From the NCBI GenBank assembly GCA_947462335.1, contig OX381704.1, positions 26,745,955-26,809,954 of the forward strand: DNA of 64,000 bases. The letters run 5' to 3'. Shown in pieces: positions 54,501-64,000 of the stretch (the stretch's first letter is position 1; the number at the start of each line of letters is the position of its first letter). The position numbers and the translations under genes are program-made. Below the pieces are notes generated by a model. The model was given only the letters and a program-made list of their open reading frames with translations, was not told the origin of the DNA and ran no database searches. The stretch is from Harmothoe impar. Lineage: Eukaryota > Annelida > Polychaeta > Phyllodocida > Polynoidae.

Positions 54501-57500
54501 GGTAAAGTCCCTGGCTAAGCTACCAGAGAATACATTCCGTAGAGGCATTTTCCTCTGCTCTTTTGATATACATATTACTCCTCCCAGTCAATGGCATTAA
54601 ATGTGGCTAAATGAAAGTGTTTAAAAAGAAGCGTCAAGGGCGCGCGCGGTGATGGTAATCAGACCACTTTTACAGACACAATGGTTCTTTTACATCCCAC
54701 ACAAGATAGGCGGTACCGGGTCACTTCGACGACAGGCGATCTCACAACATGGGGATTAAGAATTGAGCATCGGCCCCTCTAACGTTGTCTAAACAAAGAC
54801 CGACGGTTTTCACTGCTACATATACATGTGGGGTGGGGGAGGGGTGGGGGTTGTCAAAGTGACCCACATATATCCAAGGAGAAGTTGTAGTTTAACTAGG
54901 TTTTGAGAACAGATTAAGAAAGAAAAGAAAGAAAAAAAGGGGTTCGGGGGCAGAGCCCCCGATATATTTAATAATATTACCACATTGCCAACCCCCACCC
55001 AAGGTTAACATCCCGTCTACCACCATATCCTCTAATCCCACTTGCACACCCTGCTTATTAATCTAATTTGAGGTATTGAATCTCATTATTTCCTCTAAAC
55101 AATCTTGAATATGTGTTGGGAAGAAATATATGTATTTCATTCAAAAACTATGGGTGCGATTATGAACATATCCCTGGACTGAGAATGGGATGCCCAAAAT
55201 CGTAACATTGTAACATTGTTCGATCCAGCCCCCCCCCCCCCCCCAGTCACTAATTGGCAGGACCGCAGAACCAACATAGACCGACCTCCCCCTAATTTTA
55301 ATCCCTCCCTGTGTAATGTATACTTAGGAGCTCGTCGTCGAAGTGATCCTGATTCAGATAGGCACAGTGTGAGATGGACAGGCCTTTGAAGTTTGATATG
55401 CTGTATGTCTACCACAGCAGAGGGGAGGTCGCAGCTACACCCGTTTGTAGAATGTTGTAGTGCTACTCTACCATCAGCAAACTTCTTTTGGATTATTTGA
55501 GCTATGTAGCATATTTTATTTCAGCGAAATAAACATTTAGGAATATGCCTAATTGACTCGTTGCATCTCATCAATTGACAATACGGACCGTATTTCATGC
55601 GAATTGATCATATTTTCATGTGATACTGTTTAGTGTTGTACTGGTGGAGTACCGGTATGTAATCACAAGATCACGGCCAGGCACTAGCAGCCATCGAGGC
55701 AAGCGGTTTTCTAATTATAGAGTTAGTTCCATAACAACAGTATCACGGCACAATGGTTCCCACATGAGTTAACATCAGTGATTAAAAGATCCACTGAACA
55801 AGGTGGCTTGTGAGGGAAGCCTATTGTAGTCGCCGTCGTTAACTCGGGGCTCTCTGCTTTAAATTTCAGAAAAGCTTCAGCCACACGTCAATGATCATTC
55901 ATTAGCCATAAGTGCAGGCTAATTATCTTGGAACAATTCATCAGGAAGATGGTAAATCTATTAATGTGATTTAAGAGCTGCGTGTTTTCAGTCAAATAAT
56001 TTACCAGGTTCTTAAAGTTTCATTTTATAACAGAGTAAGTTAGCTTTGAACTGTTTCAATATCGCTTCCTTATCCATTTCAATATTTTTAAAGCTATCGG
56101 TAATGAGTTTCGTGGTAGCACATGTAAACTAAATCGTAATCATTAGAGTAGCATCAGTTAATAGTTTGCAGGTGAAACCATACCGGAAGATAACAATCGA
56201 TTGTGTCTGGAAACATGTCACTGTCAAGACAATAATTACGAGCTAGATACCAAATAGATCTTTATATTAATATTCAAACATGGAAGCTTTCTCTACATCG
56301 CTGCGGCTCATTACCATATAAATTACTTCAACACAAAAGTTGCCTTATTCACATCACACTCTCTTTCATTCCTTTTATTGGTGATATATCATAAAGAATA
56401 TACGGGTGTTTTGTTCTAGAAGAAATGTAGCGCTCAATGTATATGTACATGAGTTAATATTTAACAGTGCACAGTGCACACACTTTCCTTTTTTTTTTAT
56501 CTCGTGCCCTCATAGACAACTCTACCATTGTTATTGTTACACAAATCAGTTACGATGGGGGTTATCTGACTTAACCTTCGGTTATTGGATTTACAATAAC
56601 CAAGGTGTCAAATGCTTGTCTTACTCCTCGACCGTGGGTTAAATATATAACTTTTACTTATTTCTGTACTGGCTAAGATATCAAAATATAAATATAAATC
56701 TGTAAATATTTTATTGGAGACCATTAGCACAGATTGATAACTGTTTTCCAGGAACATGATAATGAAAGCAGCAGGTGACACTCGTCCTAACATCGGGTCG
56801 TGTCACGTGTCGTCTCTAAGGGTAGTGCTGGTAATATATGGATTGATTTGGTATCCATTGTACCAGTCAGTGCATACCGGTACGTCACATAGCGGCAGGT
56901 TGGCAATTTCACACATATGCAGTGATACAGGTGGAAGAGATGAACTCTATATCACTGATATAAGCTGTCTAATCTGATATGAGGATTGTGTATCTTAGTG
57001 CACTCAAAAAAAAACTGGTTTCCCATCACTGCGCGCATCTTAAACATCGTGATTTGGTGAAAAACAAAACAAAATTTTACTGTGTAACATTAACTAGAGA
57101 GATCCGCAATGCTCGATTGTGATTGAAAGGGGGTGGACGTGGAACTTCAATACACATCCATGACAAATAGGGAAATCTATGCTGTAATTCAAAACGTCCC
57201 CTCACTGAAGTATTATATAGAAGTCTACATCCACTGTTTATGACATGTTATGAATTCCCCACATCCCATAGTGTGCTGACATCAATATATTAGATATTCA
57301 CACAACTAAAGGAAACACAGAGAAACAAAATGACACAGTTGCAATAGGATTAAATCCACCCTAACGGTATATGAATATCAAAGCTATGGTTGTGTAATGA
57401 TCCCCATGAGCAGCTTGGGAGTTCCTCAGGGTGCGGCCGAGCATGAAGCTCGAGCTACTCCTGTGTGAAATCCTTATCGCACTTATCATCATATGCTACT

Positions 57501-60500
57501 GATCGATATACTGGAGGATGCTGCTTACTGGTTTAGCAAGCCGTGCCTCCCTGTTCCGTCCGCCTCTTCCCACTCACCGATATAGTCATCCCCATCCTAC
57601 ACTGCTAACATTGATTAGTACAACACACACATACCCGTCTCCCATAGTACAGGAACACCTGTCCGCTTACAGGGTGCCTGTCCCATCGCCCCATGTCACA
57701 CACTACTTGACCAGAAATGCCACTAACTGGTAGACAAAATATAGGGAATCTTCAGATTTCGGTATATTTTATGTAGAAAATTAACATTATCCATGACAGA
57801 AACCCCAGTGAAAAAGTAGGAATTCCTGCAAAAGTAGGAAAAGTGGCATCTCTGCAAGTTGACACACTTCAGATTCCGTCAGTGGACTCCTCCTCTTCCC
57901 AATCTCTGCTCCCAAATAGGCTACTAAGATGTTCTTGTGGTTTACATCTTAGCGGGCAGTTCTATGGTTCTATATGACCCATTCCTCTACACTCACCCAC
58001 AACCATCCTCATCACACCACCAGTATGACTATGACCCCTTTCCTTTATACACCCTGGTGCTCTGCCACTACCCCATGCCTCCCCCCCCCCCCCCCCACCA
58101 ACCACACCCCCTATAACATCTCCCGCCCTGATGTCCCCAGTAGGTTTCTGCCACTAGTGTCTCCATCTACAATGTCCCCATCATGTATACTCTCACTATT
58201 CCCATGAACGCCTGCTCGGGCCCCTCCCACTCGGGCCCAGCGCTGACTGCTAGCTGCTGAGGACAGGGCTGTCACGCCGGCCGCCTATACAGGAGCTGCT
58301 CTGCTCTACAAGCGGCGTGCCTGAAGGGTGGCAGAGTAGAGCTGCTGCTCAGGGTGGGAAGGGTTAATGAAATCTCCAGGCACCCTGCTCAGACGGTAGG
58401 CGCTGCAGCTGTGTGTATGGAGGTCGGTAGGTGGCCGATTACCGAGGATCTAGCTGCTATGTGAGATTCTCATCATTCTCACACAATCTATTTTCAGATT
58501 AACATAGTCATAGCGCAATTTGTTTTGATTAAGGATGGGCAAATGCTGCTAGAAATAGTGCTAGAATATAACTTTACTGTTCTCTCGTCAGATGTGCCTG
58601 GAATGGAAATCTGATGGAAATGTACCGAGCTCGAAATCACAGTTAGAACACATGTTGGTGGGACTAGGTCTGTGACAAGTCGATATGTCCTGCCTGCTCA
58701 TGGGTACAACATGCTACGAGTGGACCGACTGAACACTACATCAGGGTGTGCGGGCGGCGGTAAATAGTCATCGTTATGTACAGACCGTGGTGCTCAACAC
58801 TACCTTAATGATGTCCGTGAAGAGGGCGCTATGATGATCATTGTCATTGTACTAGATCATACATGGCACAAGTTGCCAGCATTCCCCAGGCAGCTAGCTA
58901 CGCTCCTAAGCACCATGGTATAGTTGTGAGCAGCTCGTGGCTGCCACCGAGAACCATCCTACAGGCACAGATGGCCAGTGTTTCTAGAGACGGTCTGCAT
59001 GCCATTGTAGTCACTTGTCTAGTACTGAGCCGCTCTGAGCAGTAGCAGAGCTGTCTGACCCCACCACCACATGTCAACTGTCACGTGTGGGTTCAGCTGC
59101 AGGTCACTAGACGTAAGGCTTGTATAACCCAGGGGCCTGTATTATGTAACGTAGCTATTTCAATCCATAACATGTATATTCCCAAGGCTATAAACACACA
59201 TCTGGCGTGACCTTATAAATATGAATTACATATCCCAATAACCAGGTATACTGTAATGAACTTCATCCGCTGTTTATGGCGGAATCGATTTTCCACGTGT
59301 CTAGTGGTTCTAGCCATGTCTCTCTAGCGACGTCTTGTCTGATATTGAGTTATAGAATATGTCTACTAGGGGATATATACCAATCAATAGAACACAGAAG
59401 TGCTTATCGACTACACCACAGAAGACATATTGTACCTGGATATATCAAAATATTACATGTATGAAACATGTATTACATGTATGCATACGTACGTGATACA
59501 GACGTAACATACAGGGGCACATTGTATTTAGCATTGTATAACACCTGGATGAGGTATTCAACAAGGATAAGAGACCTGGCAAATACAATGATATGTCCCT
59601 CAATGTTCAGGTCATACTCATGGTATTGTGCCTCAGGGCAAATTGAGGATATTCCCACGTAAACGTAAGTGAAAGGGACATAGGTTGACATAAAACAGAC
59701 GTCATCACTTCACTATTTGGCACGTGGTTTCTACCTTGGATGGCGCAACAGGTATTTTATCATAGCAGAGATATCTCAATGTGCTACATTGTATTCCTAG
59801 ATGTAAAGGTCTGATTCCTGCGATCAACAATACATGTGTACACGCGAGTACAATCGTGATAGGTTGGCTCTGATCTCGGAACACAGCTGGTCACCATGTT
59901 GACATGTGGTAGCAGACTAAATCTCACGAGATATTCCGAGATGGCCGGCCGGGATCCAAGGTGGCTGGGTGCACCCAAAGCTACAAATTTATTATTATAG
60001 GGAGGCTGTAAACTATATATATATATATATAGTGTACTGAGGCTACCATGGGGTATCCTTACATGGCTGCTATACAACACATTTTATGGAGTAAGGTGGG
60101 ACTAGGTATTCAAATTAGTACATTATGTACCGGGTAACTTGTAACTATTGACACAGGCCCTACATCAGCAGCAGCATTGTTATATATCTGGCATCACCAA
60201 AGCACTGGGTCCCTACCCGTCACAACACCGAGCTATGATTGACAAATTGTGATGATAGACCTATGGCAGAAGTTGATGTACTCTCTGTTGGGTCAGCAGA
60301 AATTGTTTCCGGCATGGGGTGAATGCACCAGGCCGCCTGGGAATGTGCCAATCCCGGTCAGAACCAACACATATATACGCCAAGCCCTTCCACAGAATGA
60401 CTATTCGGGAGCAGTGTACAGAAACCAAATTGACATTTTGTGCCACAAGAATGTATGCCATCGTGGGCACTATATAAATATTCACAATAACGAGCCCTGG

Positions 60501-63500
60501 GTAAAGAGAAAACTATTGAGGCTCTAATTAAAATGGATGGCTGAAACAATGTATGAGTAGCATATGTATAAAGTCTAGGATGCAAACCTTTCATTCATAG
60601 CGGACAGAGGTCCACAGAGACTGTTGTTTGCGTGGGCACTAGACATATTCCTAATATACGCAGCATTAGTGAGAGGTGTTCTGTACACTTTTTTCGTCAC
60701 CGATTCTCCCTATGAAGAATCAGACAAAATTAAGAAACAAGATAAAATCAAACATCATTTGAAGGCCTCCTCTACTGTTAGACATCTTTGGTCCCTTGAA
60801 TAAGCATCAGAATAGCCTCGATAACATTGTTTATTTATATACATGGTAGCTGAGACTATCTACGCTGATTAGCCTAGACTTGAATTCATGATATCAACAT
60901 TGAGTATAAGGTGCCCCTCCACTCTATTGAGAGGCTACTGCAGGACAGGACAAGTTACCTGACTCCTAATGCCACCCACAGAGTAGACATGAATAAGCCA
61001 TTGCGTTTTACATGCGAGCAATTAGTGCCACCGTTACACAGACCGTGTTTTAAGCGACTGTGAGGAGTAGAGTAAAAAGGGGCCCTGCCGCAGGCAACCA
61101 TACAGCCTACAGGCCCAGTAACTCCCTCTTCCATTTAAGGTTTATGCTCCGAGCTATTGGTTATTCCCTCCCTTTGCTACAGCTGCTGTTTGGACAAGTC
61201 GCTGGTCATTTTGAATATTTGAAGCCAGACACATGGATATATTCTGCATTTTATTTGGTATGGTCATCGTCTACACTTGACATGTTCTACAGATAGCCCC
61301 TGTAACCTTCTGTATAGAAACCATAATGCAAACGTTATAGAAAAGAATATGGTAAAGAGATGAGTGAGCATTTTTTATCAATGACTTCCATTACACAAAG
61401 ACTATCCAGAGATATGGGGCCTCGCGACTCTCAGTCGGTCGCTGATGGCCCGTGATTTATTCTGTCTGCCGACCGCTTCAGGGACTGGCACGTCTGCTTG
61501 CTTTGTTAGAACATGAGAGAATTGATATCAAATATTGAAGGTGGATGACGGAGAGACCATGGTCAACAAAAGGGGCTCGCCAGAAGCATCAGTCACAATA
61601 TGAATACAGATAGACCACTGCGTTGGGCCTGAACACTGAGCAATGTGGGTCTAAGGTTTCATCGTTATTCATGTATTATGGTTCAGACTGAAACATGAAG
61701 AAGATAGCGCTGTCTACCATTTCTTCCTAACACATGTAGAATCCGGAATCACAGAAATGATAAATGATCTAAAGAGCTTATACATTGTATAATATCATAC
61801 AACATTGCTAGATATGATCATTTAAAGTAGTGCGTTTATATGACACATGCACTGGCCTGGGTACTTATCAGAGATGAGACTGGTCGAGTTTTCAGGAAAA
61901 TTCATGACAGGGTCGAAACCCCTTCTTCAGGGAACTGTATGGGATGTGTCCCCTCCAGAGACTAAGAACCCCATCCCCATTAATTTTGAAATAGTTTCTC
62001 AGTGCATTCAAATCACAGAGGTGACCATTTAAACTTCAAAATTCCCAATTTTCGGAAAATACAGAAGAGTCCCATGCCTGGACATTGATTTTCCCCATGT
62101 CAATATGAGATTTTGGTACATACACATTTTCTATTGAAAGCAAAAATCCCTGTTTGTATAACAAACGCATTTGCATCTATATTCCACAAGTCCGTGTGGC
62201 ATAAGGGCCCAGTGTAGTACCTGCTATGAACACTTATTCAAATATTGAAAAACAAAAGGGTCGTCAACCTGTGACATTCTCCTCCTGTGGCACAAGTCGC
62301 CCACACACCCACACAGTGCTTACTATTCTTACAGCCGTGGGACGACGGCAAGAAAACGGATAAGACCTCCCACTGACAGAGAGTGAGCCTAGGGAGTCTT
62401 CTAGTTCACAGTCTACTTTAGCTGATAGTAAGACGACGACAGAGGAGGACAAGCCATAGTGGAGAGGAGACGGTGTGGTGGTGAAGGGCATGAGGAGAGC
62501 ACACACTGGGCAGAAGACAGCGCACGATATAATAGGATACCCCTAACTCCTAGATTAAGCAGGCTATAAAGTACACTGCCCTGAGATTACCGATAGGTAT
62601 GCTGTGGGTACACAACATTATTTAACGGTAACAATGACAGAGATAGTGAAAATGGAAATTGATTATGGCTCTTCTGAACATAAAACAACAGCATCATTTG
62701 CAAGGCAGGACATAAATGACAATGTGTCTTCCTACGAGAAATAATACACTTCCCCTATTGCACATAAAACTGTATTCAAATAGTGCCATGCCGTCCATAA
62801 GCATTTACTACAGATCACGTATACATGGTTGGTCGGCCAAGGCACTTTATTAATACATGATGTAACACGAAAGAACGATCGTCAGTCAATGTCTTGTCAG
62901 CATATATATATATGTGCGGTGTGACCCCGGGTGTGACGCAGGCGTTGTTAAGAGACACAAAACGGGTGGGGCACATTAGTACATAGTCATAGGTCACGCT
63001 AATACTATAAGATGTGCATTTCTTTTTCCATCATAACGCACACATATACTATTTGGGGTCTGTGGTAGTTCTAATAGTTACTGTATAATATGCAGCAGCA
63101 GTTAGTATATGACTGCTGGTACATGTACTATGAAGTGTGTTACCAATGACTTACAATATGCTTCTACATGGAAAATCGTCTCAAACATCCTCCAATTACA
63201 TCCATATCATCGACAGACAAAACCTATGCAAAAAGAGATAAAGGCTGGAAGAGTGATGTTTTTTTTGAATTATTGAAATCGACACAAAACTCAAAGAGCT
63301 CAGTCTGGCAGGTACTCAATGACAGTTACCATATTAGACGTAATAAGCGCCCCTCATTTTGAGACTAGAATTGAGTCTTAATTTTTACGATTTTAGAGGC
63401 AACTATTAAATCCTAAAATGCCATGGAAATATTTACGTTGAAAACAGTAGGTGTTCGACTGTACTGCATAGGCCTATACATGGCAGAGATTCATGTTTCT

Positions 63501-64000
63501 TCAATTTTCAGAAATAAGACGTATCTATAGGCTTATATATACGTCAGTTTTGCTCTTGTTATCCTTTCAAATATGCAGGCTTGTTTTAGAAATACGTGTA
63601 GTCATTTTGGGTGTACCTCCTGTGACAAAACATCTAAAATATCTGTACATGTCTGTACATCTGTATTCTTATGCAATAGTACTTTAAAAAACGGCATTTG
63701 TTTTTGTCATTGATGTTTATCTAATGCTAATAAATAGCCCACATGGGAAATATGGTTGCTGTCGTGTACCTTGGCATTGATGTTAGGCCAAACCGAAAAA
63801 ATTATCTGGTCAGTAAATTTCGCGCACCTCCAATTTTCAGAAATACGATTAATTTTTTTTCAATGGATTCACCCCCGCCCCCCCCCCCCCCACCAAAAAA
63901 AAAGAAAGAAATGGGACCCCCCTCCTAGTTCTTTATTCTCTGAATCCTCGACACCAAAACGTTTGTTATGGTTGTTGTTTTTAATTTGCTCGCTCGCACA
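54501..64000. other. 9.5 kb with no recognised gene
   Basis: Short frames only, none with recognised motifs or splice-supported partners. Poly-C runs occur near 55219-55234, 58081-58096 and 63880-63890; a (TA)n run lies at 60013-60031. The last bases (GCTCGCTCGCACA) resemble the GCGAGCGAGC segment of the element at 27.6 kb in inverted orientation, so another copy may begin at the window edge. Confidence 0.5.

Noticed and set aside
54022..54548. Repetitive peptide ORFs on both strands
   Set aside because: Explained by the 21-bp minisatellite period; no start or exon support.

Overview
The window is eukaryotic nuclear DNA, most likely from a marine invertebrate. Coding genes have GT-AG introns, intergenic DNA is long and rich in small terminal-inverted-repeat (TIR) elements and minisatellites, and host genes are typical of animals. 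A repeat with a GATTGATTGATTGATTTGTT start resembles dispersed repeats of molluscs and related lophotrochozoans; that placement is a weak inference.

Region 1 (1 to about 14.1 kb) is AT-rich and looks like one end of a Polinton/Maverick virus-like element. On the + strand, tightly packed, lie a low-complexity ORF, a chromodomain integrase of the C. elegans F54H12.3 type, a short penton-like minor capsid protein, a lysine-rich basic protein and a major-capsid-like protein of the F54H12.2 type. Facing this block is an intron-containing set that I reconstructed from splice sites: a four-exon minus-strand type I membrane glycoprotein (LRRNT-like cysteines, Ser/Thr stalk, one membrane helix), a zinc-finger exon broken by TGA inside its first intron, a three-exon + strand protein of unknown function, a minus-strand PC4-domain protein preceded by a collagen-like hexapeptide array, and a small two-helix membrane ORF. 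DNA polymerase B, packaging ATPase and protease are not visible; they would have to lie left of the window or be lost.

Region 2 (14.4 to 25 kb) holds two complete host genes on the + strand: a class II ARF GTPase (five coding exons, 180 residues) and a ZAD-like, Q/P-rich, 12-finger C2H2 protein (three coding exons, 695 residues, beginning with a 16-nt coding exon).

Region 3 (25 to 35.5 kb) is repeat-rich and apparently gene-poor: a 13-bp minisatellite, nested TIR elements and an 817-bp CAGGGG-type element with a 5-bp target duplication.

Region 4 (35.5 to 42.2 kb) is a complete tau-tubulin kinase (TTBK) gene on the minus strand: eight coding exons, 1205 residues, with a 13-codon upstream ORF whose stop abuts the start codon.

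Region 5 (42.3 to 64 kb) shows no convincing gene. It contains a second CAGGGG element, a three-level nest of TIR elements, a ~133-bp satellite with a recent ~271-bp duplication, a 21-bp minisatellite, and many poly-C/poly-G tracts.
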